Source: Smittium mucronatum
Taxonomy: Eukaryota > Kickxellomycota > Harpellomycetes > Harpellales > Legeriomycetaceae
Assembly (NCBI GenBank): GCA_001953115.1
Contig: LSSL01007518.1
Coordinates: forward strand, 1-12,406
Length of the DNA stretch: 12,406 nucleotides
Direction of reading: 5' to 3'
Part shown: positions 1 to 8,579 of the stretch, in pieces
Layout of the letters: every line of letters begins with the position of its first letter
How positions within the stretch are numbered: the stretch's first letter is position 1
Notes under the pieces: model-generated
Databases searched by the model: none
What the model saw: only the letters and a program-made list of their open reading frames with translations
Told to the model about the DNA's origin: nothing
Position numbers and translations under genes: made by a program

Positions 1-237
1 AAGAAAGTCAAAAAAAAAAAAGGAATCTGTAATGGAGAAACATTCTAAATAAAATCAGATCAAAAGAACTAATCAATTTGAAATTTAAAATAGGAAGTTT
101 CTGAAGATGATTAGTAAATCTGAACTAATATCAAGGTAAATTAGCTTTTTATATTAAATATGCTATTTTAAATCTTTTTTTTTGTTTTAAAATTTAAGTA
201 GCGGTCGTTTTTCCTTTAGAGTATAGATAAATAATGA

Positions 238-453
238 TGTGGGTTTCACTGCTTAAAAAATTCAACTTTAAGATTAGTGAATTTTGGATTTTTTTTTGTT
301 TTTTTCACCATTTCAATATTTTTATACAGATTTAAGAGGTGTGTGATGATTTATAAAGAGCAATGCTTTTTTATAGAATGTATATTTGATATATTTTTTG
401 GCGGAATCACCATTGATGAAGATATAGGGGTATATATAAATTTTTTTTGGTGA
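238..453 (+). other. Unassigned open frame, 71 codons
   Basis: This is a stop-free frame from just after a TGA (235-237) to a TGA at 451-453. It is hydrophobic at first, with Phe coming from poly-T, then reads RFKRCVMIYKEQCFFIECIF and ends in a mixed acidic/hydrophobic part (GGITIDEDIGVYINFFW). An ATG lies inside it (MIYKEQ). In DNA this AT-rich, a few stop-free runs of this length per window are expected by chance. I recognise no family, so it may be noise or the remnant of a membrane-type protein. Confidence 0.12.
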
Positions 454-1301
454 AGTAATAATTCTCCAACAAATCAATTGTATTTATTTTCCATTTTTTA
501 TACTTTTGCATATCAATTAAAATAACACATTCATTTGAATTATTTTCTTTTCATTTTTCTTTAATACACTATTTTGAAAATTTAAAAAATATTGAAGCCT
601 AAAAAAATCATCTATAATTATTTTAATCTATCATTGAAAACATTAAGAAGGCTTTTTCGACATATCTTGAGCTCTGGCTAATGATCGCAAGCTAAACAAC
701 TCCTCATTTTCAACTTTTTGAATTTTTTTTAGCATGTATAATAATGAATTTTTTTATAAAGATTAGGCATAATAATTAATGACAGAAGATATGACACTCA
801 GTTTCAATTATTCAATAGATATTAGAATATTTATAAATAAAATTTACCAATTAACCTGAATTTTTAAATTTTTCGTTTTAATAATTCCAAGAAAAGCGAT
901 GGTTTTAGCGTTAATATGAATTAGAAAACAAAATATTTTATATAATCATAATCTGATTCGAAATATTTAGAGTTTTTTTAACCAGAAATTGAAACCAAAA
1001 TCTTTGTATAAAAAAATTGATCTCTATTCTTAATGAATAAATATTTATAAATTCTGTTCAAAAAAGTGAATTTTCAATAAAATTTTTGTCAAGTTAAAAT
1101 TAAATTCAAATGCGTACTTATTATTTTTATTGTATTTGAAACTAAGAGTTAATATTAACTATAATGATAAGTAAAACAATAGTAGTGTAATTTTTAATTA
1201 ATAAATTTTCGAAGATTTTTAAATTAACATATTTTTTTTAAAAAAAAACTTAAGAACGAAATAACATTCGATAATTTTTCTAAAGATTTTTTTGTAGTTG
1301 C
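454..1301. other. AT-rich stretch without an assignable gene
   Basis: I see only short frames here, and no RNA gene. The least AT-rich part is about 650-715. On the minus strand it reads VENEELFSLRSLARAQDMSK in a frame of about 35 codons closed by stops on both sides, and I match it to nothing. Confidence 0.5.
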
Positions 1302-1531
1302 TTATAAAGTTTTTAATCTTTCATTAAATCTTAATTGAAGTTCGTATTGTATCATAGGAAATATTTCTTGAAGTTCGTGTTGTCTCATAGAAAATATTTC
1401 TTGAAGTTCTTACCAAGCCATCGGAAATCGTTCTTGAAGTTTGAATTCGGTCATCGGAAATATTTCTTGAATTTTGAATTCTAACATCGGAATTGTTCTT
1501 GAAGTTTGTATTCAGTCATCGGAAATCTTAA
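1302..1531. repeat. Degenerate 33-bp tandem repeat (minisatellite)
   Basis: The word TTGAAG or a variant starts at 1335, 1368, 1401, 1434, 1467, 1499 and 1532. The spacing is therefore 33, 33, 33, 33, 32 and 33 bases, giving six units plus a more decayed unit at about 1302-1334. Each unit reads roughly TTCTTGAAGTTYGWATT, then a CATCGGAAAT block. The outermost units both carry AAATCTTAATTG, so the array edges resemble each other more than the inner units. The period is eleven codons. The plus strand gives an FLKF-x3-HRK-x pattern and the minus strand gives LQE-x-FPM-x4, but stops and the single 32-base unit break both frames. There are no spacers, so this is not a CRISPR array. Confidence 0.9.
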
Positions 1532-1598
1532 TTGGGATACTAAATTTTTTTGGAGCCTATATTTATTAATAATTATATTAGCATCAAAAATATTCTAA

Positions 1599-1607
1599 CC
1601 CCCCCCC
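1599..1607 (+). repeat. C9 homopolymer followed by TCCTC
   Basis: Nine consecutive C residues are followed by TCCTC in otherwise AT-rich DNA. A short CCCCC run follows near 1660. Together with the C13 tract at 7932-7944 these are the only long C tracts in the window. They may be slippage-prone sites, and no function is evident. Confidence 0.9.
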
Positions 1608-1817
1608 TCCTCATACCAATTTTTAATTAAAATAATTTTGTTATATTTTTTTTGAATCTTCCCCCTTCATTATTCGCTTTTCAATCATATCTCTGATGAT
1701 AACTTGAAATTATAACAAAATAAAACAAAATAAAGACAAATTTTGATTTGATGATTTACTTTTTTTTGTTTATTACAGCCAATAGTCTAAAAATATTTAC
1801 ATATAGTTGATTTAAAT

Positions 1818-2150
1818 CGACTCTGAACCAACTATAATGATAAACGAAATTTATTTATCAAATTGAATATAATTTTATCAGTTATATACTCAAACTTCAA
1901 AAATATTAATTTATTATTTATTAGTGTCAAAATCACCGCATTTAAAATAGTTTCTTACCCGAGTGTTTTAGTATACCCTTCTCAAAAAGGTGCCCTATTT
2001 ATATGGGGGAGACCTTTTTTTGATAATGCAAGTTTCGAAGTTTCCAATTAATATGATGTTGCGGTTACGCATGCAGATAGCTTGGATATTGACTTATGGA
2101 GACTTTTTGAGTTATACGAGTTTAAAGTATCATTGGATTATATTTTCTGA
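1818..2150 (+). pseudogene. Unassigned coding-like frame with one internal stop
   Basis: One frame runs about 75 codons from after a TGA near 1825 to a TAA at about 2050. It then continues in the same frame for about 31 more codons to a TGA near 2148. Its composition is unlike AT-rich noise: the first part ends with VYPSQKGALFIWGRPFFDNA and the second holds HADSLDIDLWRLFELYEF, with many G, W, R, P, D and L residues. No ATG sits at the head of the frame. I cannot name a family. It could be an exon or a decayed coding fragment, and the two halves in one frame are the main evidence. Chance is not excluded. Confidence 0.3.
1984..2019. repeat. Short inverted repeat (hairpin)
   Basis: AAAAAGGT (1984-1991) is complementary to ACCTTTTT (2012-2019). 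Within the loop, CCC (1993-1995) can pair with part of GGGGG (2005-2009). It lies inside the unassigned frame at 1818-2150. No role is evident. Confidence 0.6.
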
Positions 2151-3465
2151 AATCAAAATTATATATTTTATTTTATTGGATAATTTTTTTAAATTTTATC
2201 ATTAAAAAAAAAAGAAAAAAATGCCATAAACAGTAAATTGATTTCTATTTAAGCCAAATTTTCTTCGAATTCATCCAATTAAAATTAATTAAAACATCGA
2301 CATATAGTTATTATTAAAAATAGAGTCTAAATTTTTAAAAAATCTCACATTTTTCTTAGTTAAATTTTTGGCTAATGATGGGTGTTAAATGTGTTTAATA
2401 AGAAAAACAATTGATTTTATAAACAATTTCCTAAAAAAAATTGACTTAAGTAATAATAAATTTCTTATCATAAATAACAAATAAATTTATAAGATAGACA
2501 CACAATAAAAAAATGCAGGCATTTCCCTCATTATTTTAATGGTTTTATATGCGAGAAATGCTAGAAATTTCAAAATTTACCTCGCTTTGCTTATTTTTCT
2601 CGCCATATGCTTAATTTTATAGTTTTCTAATTGATTTTATCGGTGAATAAGTGCTAACAGTTTTCAAATTAAGAAAGATGGAAAATTAGAACATTAATAA
2701 TGAAGAACCGATCATGGTTCGTCTTGTTGATTTTTAAGCTCGATTAAAAAAGATATCATCATGTTTTTACTCGATAATTTAAACACAAAAAATATTCATT
2801 TGTATAAAAATATTAAAAATAAAAATAAAAACATCCAATTAGGATTTATAGAAAAGTTTCAGATATTTGCCTATAAGTGGAAATTAATTTTTCCTCATCA
2901 ATTTATTACCAACTATAAGAGAATTTAAAATTAATATACGAGTAAATTAGCACATATGCCCCTAATTTCATTTTTTTCTTAGTGTAATATTTTATCACCA
3001 AATCAATAATTATACAAGGGTTAAAAATATCTGTATAAAAAATTAGAAAATCATAAAAAAGATTGAAATTGTATAAATAATCTGTATTCTTATACAATTT
3101 TGATTTTTATCCAATTAATGAATCTTAATTTCACGATTCCATATACAAAATTTACCACAAATTTAAATTGGGCATATTGGTTTCTTCATAGCCTACGATT
3201 GAAATTAATTAAGATTTCTAATTTCTAATAGAAGATAAAAAAAATAATACATAATCTGCTCTAAGATTTCTATTAATCTAGAAAAACATTTACATATACG
3301 ACACATACCCTCAATTTATTTTTTTAGTGAGCTACTGGGCTTTAAAATATAAATACAAAACGATATGAATAGCGCTAAAAAAAGAATAATTTTTTTTTTA
3401 AAATATAAAACGAAAAAATATATTCATCATTTATAATCGTATCTACAGAATTTCAATAAACTTTA
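2151..3465. other. AT-rich stretch without an assignable gene
   Basis: I see nothing firm here. A minus-strand frame at 2636-2490 has about 48 codons with one stop (FLAFLAYKTIKIMREMPAFF). It overlaps an imperfect inverted repeat (ATATGCGAGAAA at 2547-2558 against TTTCTCGCCATAT at 2596-2608). The minus-strand frame at 2906-3097 is rich in I, Y, F, N and K, as expected from composition alone. Another minus-strand frame near 3300-3205 reads CFSRLIEILEQI. It could belong to whatever follows the FLYWC-like frame at 3858-3466, but it is too short to assign. Confidence 0.45.
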
Positions 3466-3858
3466 GGGGCAATAATATCTATAATAAAAAAGAATCAGTG
3501 ATAATTCATTTTCTTTATAAAAATTAAATTTCAATTTAAGCATCAGCTTCGGAAAATAAATTTTTTCTTTCACATAAGTTTCATATTATATATTTTTATT
3601 GTTTATTCTCAAAAAAATATAATTTGAAACATACATATTTCTTATTCGCACTTTAGAATCAGAAGTTTTCCGTGTTACAGCTGAATTTTTTTTAAAATAA
3701 AAATTGATGCCGGATTTATGCCATAATTAATATGTAAACCGGAAATATGTGACCCCATTGAAGCCCGTTTTAAGAGTTTTTATTTTATAGTGAAATCTTC
3801 TGAGGTTAATTTTTTTAATTAAAGCGAAATTACTAAAATAAATTGTATTAGGATGATT
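3466..3858 (-). pseudogene. FLYWC-finger-like decayed frame, possible head of another MULE
   Basis: A minus-strand frame of 131 codons carries only two stops (TAA at 3729-3727 and 3588-3586). Its middle reads RFHYKIKTLKTGFNGVTYFR, then FTY, a stop, LWHKSGINFYFKKN and VTRKTSDSKVRIRN. The spacing recalls a FLYWC finger, in which Y-[YW]-R-C is followed by a second Cys and a late H-x-H. Here the Cys positions read Phe and Ile and the final His are lost. FLYWC-like fingers often form the N-terminus of MULE transposases. The frame lies 72 bases beyond copy A's C-terminal end on the same strand, so it could start a fourth element. I could not find the matching core further along. The assignment rests on pattern only. 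Confidence 0.3.
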
Positions 3859-3929
3859 TTAGTTGGTTTTATTTGGTGAAAAAAAAACAAAGTATCAAAA
3901 GTTCGGTTTATATTATTGAAAAAAATCCG

Positions 3930-4226
3930 CTAAAGTATAGTTAAAGACGCGGTTAGTATAATTCTCCTTGGGTTAACTCGAAGTTTATTTTCATTCATTA
4001 GTGTAATTTTGATGAGTGACAAGAGATTTTTCTAGCTTAGGTAGTGGTATAAGTGCTTACACTTTTTGTGCTTTAAAAAATCAAAGAGATTATAAAATAT
4101 TTCGCATCAATGTGATGAATTATCATTTATGGAAATCGCAGATGTTTATGCACGATAATCTGGCTATTCTTTCCAAGAAAAATATAAAACATATATATCT
4201 TTCATAAAGTATGATTTTTTAGAATT
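3930..4226 (-). other. Copy A C-terminal SWIM-like segment
   Basis: A frame with stops reads YVLYFSWKE, then CEIFYNLFDFLKHKKCKHLY, where C-K-H lies at 4061-4053. After a TAG (4034-4032) it continues KNLLSLIKITLMNENKLRVN and PRRIILTASLTIL to a TAG at 3932-3930. SWIM fingers have C-x-C-x-n-C-x-H, and the F-x-K-x-x-x-C-K-H ending is typical of MULE transposase C-termini. Only the CKH half and one upstream Cys remain. The tail after it resembles the tail of copy C. Confidence 0.65.
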
Positions 4227-5040
4227 TTATTTTAACTTAATCTCAGCATAAAAAATGCTTAAACCATCGCGTTTTCCCAAACTCATAGAATTTTTTTTAG
4301 GTCCTGATAATATGCGTACGTCATATATAGGTCTATCAAAATTAAGGCGAAAAGGATTTCATACAACTGCTAAAATTTCTAGACAAATTTCAATAAAATC
4401 CTTTACGTTATATTTTTCCCAGTTTAAGTATCAGTTTTGTTATTGTGAGATTGAATCTTTTTAGAGAGTTTTTTTGAACATTTTCTAGTAAATATACTCC
4501 TTCATACCATCGAAAATTTTTTTTTTTGATTTATTTTTCCTCAAATTTTGATATTACCCCGTTCATTTCATCAAAATAGGACCATTTTGCTTTTAAAAAA
4601 CTATTTATGTAATCGAATTTCTGTTTTGAGTTAAATTTTTTTCTGAAACTTTCCGGCTCTGATTTTTCTAAAATTTGCATATTTTTATAAGTATGGGACC
4701 AAAATTTTATTCTTATACTTTCAGTTTTAAACCGTAAAATCGTTTATTTATTTAAGGCGCTGAATCTTCAAAAAAAAATAAAGTGTTTCAAAGATAAAAC
4801 CGAATGAATGAGACAACTTTATCAACTCTTTTATAATCGAAATGTAGCTTTTTTTCTTTTCTTTATGCACTATAAAAATTCTAAAAAGCCGAAATTTTTT
4901 ATTTATATCAGCAATACCAATTATCAAAATTGGTTAACATATATATAACATAATTTAGAGTCAACGAGGAAATTATTTGATTTAAAAGCGATTTTAACAA
5001 GACCTCTCATTTTGATAAAGAATTTTATTTCGCCTATGTT
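4227..5040 (-). other. Copy A catalytic core (MULE domain)
   Basis: The core is spread over several frames. Frame 1 (5040-4927) holds the block before and around the first Asp, including DSKLCYIYVNQF, which matches the usual D-x-T-Y-K-L-x-W-x-G-F-P in position. A short run LVLLI and FGFLEFL follows. A shifted frame gives KEKKLHFDYKRVDKVVSFIR and then E-D-S-A-P. Another frame (4767-4411) is long: ESIRIKFWSHTYKNM, EKSEPESFRKKF, DYINSFLKAKWSYFDEMN, WYEGVYLLENVQKNSLKRFN. It has only two stops, at 4746-4744 and 4533-4531. The last frame (to the TAA at 4229-4227) holds KDFIEICLEILAVV, a TGA (4361-4359) and NPFRLNFDRPIYDVRILSGP. Confidence 0.85.
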
Positions 5041-5180
5041 GTATAAAAAAATTTAATAGATATAAAATTATAAAAAAAATAATAGATGTTACCTTATTTA
5101 ATATCATAGCTGTTTAAATAATGGGCTCTCTTATCTTATTTTGTTTTTTTAATATATATTTTCCTAATCATATGTAGTTA

Positions 5181-5618
5181 TTTAACTATAACGTATTTCT
5201 GCTTTTTTTCTTCTAAAGTTGAAAAGTATGTCGTATATTTGTTAGGCGCTATTTCTATCTCCTCATTTTCCTTTTTTTTTTTTTTGTATTTTAAATGGCC
5301 TAGTTGTTTCATTTTTATACAAATATGCACAAGACATTTATAGTTTATATCAGGATCTATTTTTTTACAATCTATGGAATGCTCAAAGGCTTCATAATAC
5401 GGCTATTTTTCGTCTTTAAATTTATCACACCTCCCCAGTTTTGGAAAGCTGTTTTTGAGCCTATTTCTGCAACAATAGGGGGTTAGAACATAGTTTTTCA
5501 AATTTCTTATCATTCTTATTACCCACACGCTAATATACTCATAAAACTCGGAGATATGAAAATTTTCACTATATCTCGATCTATTTTCATTTTTAATTTG
5601 AATATTAAAGAGAAATTT
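5181..5618 (-). other. Copy A N-terminal Cys/Lys-rich segment
   Basis: One frame of 146 codons has a single stop (TAG at 5405-5403) and ends at TAA 5180-5178. This is unusually open for such AT-rich DNA. It contains VLTPYCCRNRLKNSFPKLGR, then CDKFKDEK, and after the stop YYEAFEHSIDCKKIDPDINY followed by KCLVHICIKM. A charged stretch and TTYFSTLEEKKQKYVIVK close it. The Y-K-C-x4-C spacing could be the zinc finger that MULE transposases carry ahead of the catalytic core, but I cannot match it to a named finger. It is assigned to copy A because it precedes the core on the same strand at the expected distance. The region between it and the core (5177-5041) is badly scrambled. Confidence 0.6.
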
Positions 5619-7029
5619 CTAATTTCTAATTTTTTGGCTGTTATTTATGTATCTGACATAAAAAATCCCGATTTTTTTGAGAATTTTAAATCTTTTTATT
5701 GATCTAAATTACAATAATTAAATTTAAATAAAAAATTGTGATAAAATTTGTATATGAATACGAGAAATTAAGATACACTCTATGGATAAAAAGCAATTTT
5801 TTTTATAAAAATACAGAATATATTTAAAATTTCAATATTTTTTTATATGGTTGTATAATTTTATATTTGGTACTTTTAACCATTATACAAGTAAATCAAT
5901 AATTTTACTTGTAGAGTAAATAAAAAAATTGCCATTATCTCTTTAAAAGAATCTATATTTTACTGATTTTTTTTATTTTTTAAATCTCGCATTTTAAGAA
6001 GATCTTGGAATTATTATTTTTGCACAGAATCTCGAAATTATCGACTTACTAAGAAATTGGCTATATATAAAATTTTGGTTCATAAACCGATACAAAATTA
6101 TTTTTTATCATACAAAATTAAATAATTTGATACAAAATTTCGTAATCATTGCAAACTTACCCATATAAAACTATGTAAATACATATAAAAATTTAGACTT
6201 TTGTTTTATTGGACAATTTTTATTAGTTTATATTATTGGAATTCGATCAGAAAATATTCTCCGAGTATTTTTGAAATGTTTTCTTATATAATTAACACTT
6301 TATAAATTTAAACAGAAAGTTAATTATTTCTCAAAATGTGCAAAGATTATATCTCAAGCTATTTTTTACATTTTTTAATTTTTTGATGTTAAGGATCATG
6401 GAATATCGATAGAAAAATAAACTTCAAAATATGATATAAATATATTTAAAATATATTTAAATTTATCTCAATTATAGCTTTATACTTTGCGCCGTTAATT
6501 ATTCAAAATTTTATTAGTCTTAGTAAATAGAGAATGGATATTTCACATAAAAGTCATATGTGTTATTCAGTATAATAAGGTAAAGAGAAATTTTGCTAGT
6601 ATTATTATTCTTATCATTTTAGTATATATCTAAATATGTATTTTATATCTCATTTTCCCGAAACAAAATATTTTTTTAGTTATAAGATTTTTTTAATGCG
6701 TACTCACAAAAAAACTACATTCGTTATAATTTAAAGATTTAATATTAAAACATCGTATTTTGGGTTACTATGCAGCGATAGATTAAATCAAGAAATCATC
6801 GATAATAGTCAAATTAAAAAAAACAATAAATATTACTTAATTAAGTTTTAACTGTGCATATTTATCCACTTTTTTTAATAAGTTTTGTAAATTCTGATCT
6901 TTTTTAAACTCATACCAAAAGATTACAGAGAATTTTTTCATCGTTTTAATGCATATTTATTTTAAAAATATAGAAAATTAAATGGTAATATAATTCAAAA
7001 AAATTTCAAGTATTTTATAACATCTAAAA
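5619..7029. other. AT-rich stretch without an assignable gene
   Basis: I recognise nothing across 1.4 kb. There are frequent stops in all frames and long A and T runs. One short plus-strand frame at 6189-6302 (38 codons) reads FYWTIFISLYYWNSIRKYSP and could be chance. No repeats or RNA genes were seen. Confidence 0.5.
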
Positions 7030-7341
7030 TTAGTTTGATGATTTTTTGGGCATGTTTTTCAGCCTTCTAATTTCTCTCTTCTTTGATAATAGAGTGATGC
7101 TTATAATTACAAAGCTTCCATTTTTTTTAAGAAATAACAAATGTGGTGCATCTCTTTTGCTTTATAAAAATAAAACAATTAAAAAGATGTCATTCCATGT
7201 TATTAAATCGGATTCCACTTTCAACGTGAAAAAATCCTAGTGCACATCATTAAAATCTCGAAAACTAACGAAATCCTCAAAGATATTTCTATAATTTTGT
7301 AGATCAATACGGTAATTAATTTTATTTGTATTAGGGTGGTA
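7030..7341 (-). other. Copy B C-terminal SWIM-like segment
   Basis: One frame of 103 codons has two stops (TAG 7239-7237, TAA 7164-7162). It reads NYRNIFEDFVSFRDFNDVH, then FFTLKVESDLITWNDI, then RDAPHLLFLKKNGSFVIISI, and finishes TLLSKKREIRRLKNMPKKSS plus N and TAA. In MULE proteins the order is F-x-x-F, a W about 25 residues on, C-x-C-P-x-F-x-K-[NG]-x-C-x-H-[IL], and a basic tail. Here the first Cys pair and the later C-x-H have changed to hydrophobic residues, but FLKKNG and the basic end remain. The plus-strand open frame at 7046-7240 is its antisense shadow. Confidence 0.6.
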
Positions 7342-7458
7342 TTATGAGCCACATGCTAATTATTCTTATTCTGAACCATAAGTATAAATGAGATAAAAAA
7401 ATAACACAGATTAATCTTTTATGAAATTTATTTTACAATAGTTTGGAATATCAAACTC

Positions 7459-8220
7459 TAGATTTTTTTCCAGTACACATCATATATTATAAGTTTTCCT
7501 ATTTCAACAGAAGATGTTATAGTTTGTTTTTCCAATTTAAATAAGACTTATTATCGTAGGATTGAAACTCTTGAGGTAATTATTAGTGCTGTGCCCGAAC
7601 TGATTACACCCCTCAAACCGCGTTTTATTGGTTTTTAAATGATTATTAACAAAATAGTTTGAAAACTGATCAGTTTCATTAATGTTTGAGATTTTGGATA
7701 AAAATATATTTTAACGAGTGAAAAATCATTTTTCACAACTTGAAAGTTGAAAAAATCGATGTTAAGTAATATTTCATTTTTTAAATCAGAATTAACTGAT
7801 TCCAGTATTTTCTCTATTTTTTTTATAACATGAGCCCAAAAATGTACTCTAGTAAAAGACGTAAATTTTTTCGCACTGCAATCGTCATTGATGGCGACGA
7901 ATATCCAATTACATGGGTTGTTTTTAAAGAGCCCCCCCCCCCCCATTAAATTGTATCTTTTTACGAAGATTATCCAAAATCCAAAAATATTTATCGGAGG
8001 ACTCATCAGCTACTAAATAAATACTGATTGGTATGAAAATACCATATGCATCGCATACCATTACAAATAACACGGCGTTTCACAAATAAATTAGCATATA
8101 TGTGTCATCAATATGAATTTTTTTTGAAAATTTTACTAGAATAGATAAATAATTTGGTGTGATTAACATTTTGGTTTCACCTGGAATTAAAAGACGAAAA
8201 AAATTAGAGGTTTTTTTTAA
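7459..8220 (-). other. Copy B catalytic core (MULE domain)
   Basis: The frame from 8220 reads FFRLLIPGETKMLITPNYLS and then SILVKFSKKNS. It shifts at an A run near 8120 to IHIDDTYMLIYL, followed by TGA (8082-8080) and LFVMVCDAYGIFIPISIYLV. The C13 tract (7932-7944) breaks the frame again. The next frame, ending at TAA 7637-7635, holds CNWIFVAINDDCSAKKF, RVHFWAHVIKKIEKI and LKNEILLNIDFFNFQVV. The last long frame (7680-7561) holds FSNYFVNNHLKTNKTRFEGC and STNNYLKSFN. A frame at 7547-7461 (LFKLEKQTITSSVEIGKLII) ends at a TAG. Each piece falls where MULE transposases have it. Confidence 0.87.
7932..7944 (+). repeat. C13 homopolymer at a frame break of copy B
   Basis: Thirteen consecutive C residues (G13 on copy B's coding strand) sit between the block KYFWILDNLRKKIQFN in one frame and CNWIFVAINDD in another. 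The homologous protein needs both, so an indel at this tract is the likely cause of that frame change. Expansion of an original shorter run by slippage would explain both its length and the break. Confidence 0.85.
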
Positions 8221-8307
8221 AAAAATGCAAAAAAATTACCTGGAGCAGCAATGTAACTGCTCACGTACGCCTGCCTAAAAGCCTTGTTAAAATTTAATAC
8301 TTTATGA

Positions 8308-8579
8308 CTAAGGTTTTTTTTCCATTTTTTCTGTTGAAATTGCAGATTTTTAAATATTACTTATGTAATTTAATATTGAACTGTATATCTTTTTGTTGGA
8401 GGTATTAATATTTTTTGAGACTAAATTGAATTTTATTTCCCAAGGTCTGATGGCACCATTAAGGTTTAGATCAATTATTAAATGTTTAAAATTAAGCTCG
8501 GGCGGCAACAAAACATACTAGTTGTTCTCTCAAGTTCAGAATTTTTTTTTTTATCACCGTAATCATAGTGCTCATCTTT
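8308..8579 (-). other. Copy B N-terminal finger-like and linker segment
   Basis: The first frame (8579-8481) reads EHYDYGDKKKNSELERTTSM, then FCCRPSLILNI and two stops. A second frame (8460-8308) reads NGAIRPWEIKFNLVSKNINT, SNKKIYSSILNYISNI, a stop (8352-8350), KSAISTEKMEKKP and a TAG. In FLYWC-type MULE transposases a Cys-containing finger is followed by a basic linker with a repeated I-Y-x-x-I-L / S-x-x-T-L-x-R pattern, and this fits loosely. The finger's pairing residues cannot be made out completely. A further frame, HKVLNFNKAFRQAYVSSYIA (about 8304-8245), bridges towards the core. Confidence 0.5.

Larger units (their letters stand above)
3930..5618 (-). pseudogene. MULE transposase remnant, copy A
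   Basis: This is a decayed DDE transposase gene of a Mutator-like element; the intact protein would cut and paste the element in the nucleus. In order on the minus strand I see a Cys/Lys-rich N-terminus (5618-5181), GEIKFFIKMRGLVKIAFKSN followed by NFLVDS (first Asp at 4962-4960), and E-D-S-A-P (second Asp at 4766-4764). Next come FKTESIRIKFWSHTYKNM (4719-4681 region), W-Y-E-G (4509-4498) and NSLKRFN. A KDFIEICLEIL block follows (near 4400) and then a SWIM-like C-terminus with C-K-H at 4061-4053. Between blocks the frame shifts at least four times, and TAA, TAG and TGA all occur inside it. The Glu usual in NNxLE is Lys. Block order, spacing and about 560 codons in total fit the family. I saw no terminal repeats. 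The family call is firm, the exact ends are not. Confidence 0.87.
7030..8579 (-). pseudogene. MULE transposase remnant, copy B
   Basis: This is a second decayed Mutator-like transposase gene on the minus strand. In order it shows an N-terminal finger-like and linker part (8579-8308), TKMLITPNYLSILVKFSKK, and the block H-I-D-D-T-Y-M (first Asp at 8109-8107). Then come CDAYGIFIPISIYLVADESS and KYFWILDNLRKKI, a C13/G13 tract with a frame change, INDDCSAKKF (second acidic block at 7886-7881) and TRVHFWAHVIKKIEKILESV. It continues with NYFVNNHLKTNKTRFEGCNQ, STNNYLKSFN, and a C-terminal part with a SWIM-like site ending at TAA 7032-7030. The catalytic Glu position is Lys (7572-7570), and Trp of W-[YF]-E-G is Arg. 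There are at least five frame changes and several stops. The 123-codon frame at 7635-8006 is only the middle fragment, and its first 20 codons are out of the true frame. Confidence 0.88.

Noticed and set aside
1302..1531. CRISPR array
   Set aside because: The units are contiguous and degenerate with no unique spacers, and the window is eukaryotic in character.
2906..3097. Minus-strand frame of 63 codons with an ATG
   Set aside because: Low-complexity Y/I/F/N/K content and no family pattern. A length of this order is expected by chance here.
4227..4430. Astacin metalloprotease fragment on the minus strand, from KDFIEICLE...YDVRIL...LGKRDGLS resembling the end of an astacin domain
   Set aside because: Reading further upstream shows this frame directly continues a MULE core (F-W-S-H, W-Y-E-G). 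The KDFIEICLEIL block is what follows that core in MULE proteins. No HExxH zinc site was found.
4016..4464. Plus-strand open frames at 4016-4207 and 4255-4464
   Set aside because: They are antisense to the SWIM-like and core segments of copy A, which account for the sequence better.
5304..5486. Plus-strand open frame of 60 codons
   Set aside because: Antisense to the 146-codon N-terminal frame of copy A.
7046..7240. Plus-strand frame with RNNKCGASLLLYKN, first read as a zinc-finger start of another MULE
   Set aside because: The minus strand here carries the ordered C-terminal segment of copy B (FEDFVSFRDF, WNDI, FLKKNG, basic tail), in the right place after its core. The plus frame is its shadow.
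8181..8239. A 59-base GT-AG intron in copy B, with CCAG/GTAATT at the donor and TTAATTCCAG at the acceptor
   Set aside because: The splice signals look good, but the sequence inside (NFFRLLIPGETKML) itself matches the conserved block before the first Asp, which removing the intron would delete.
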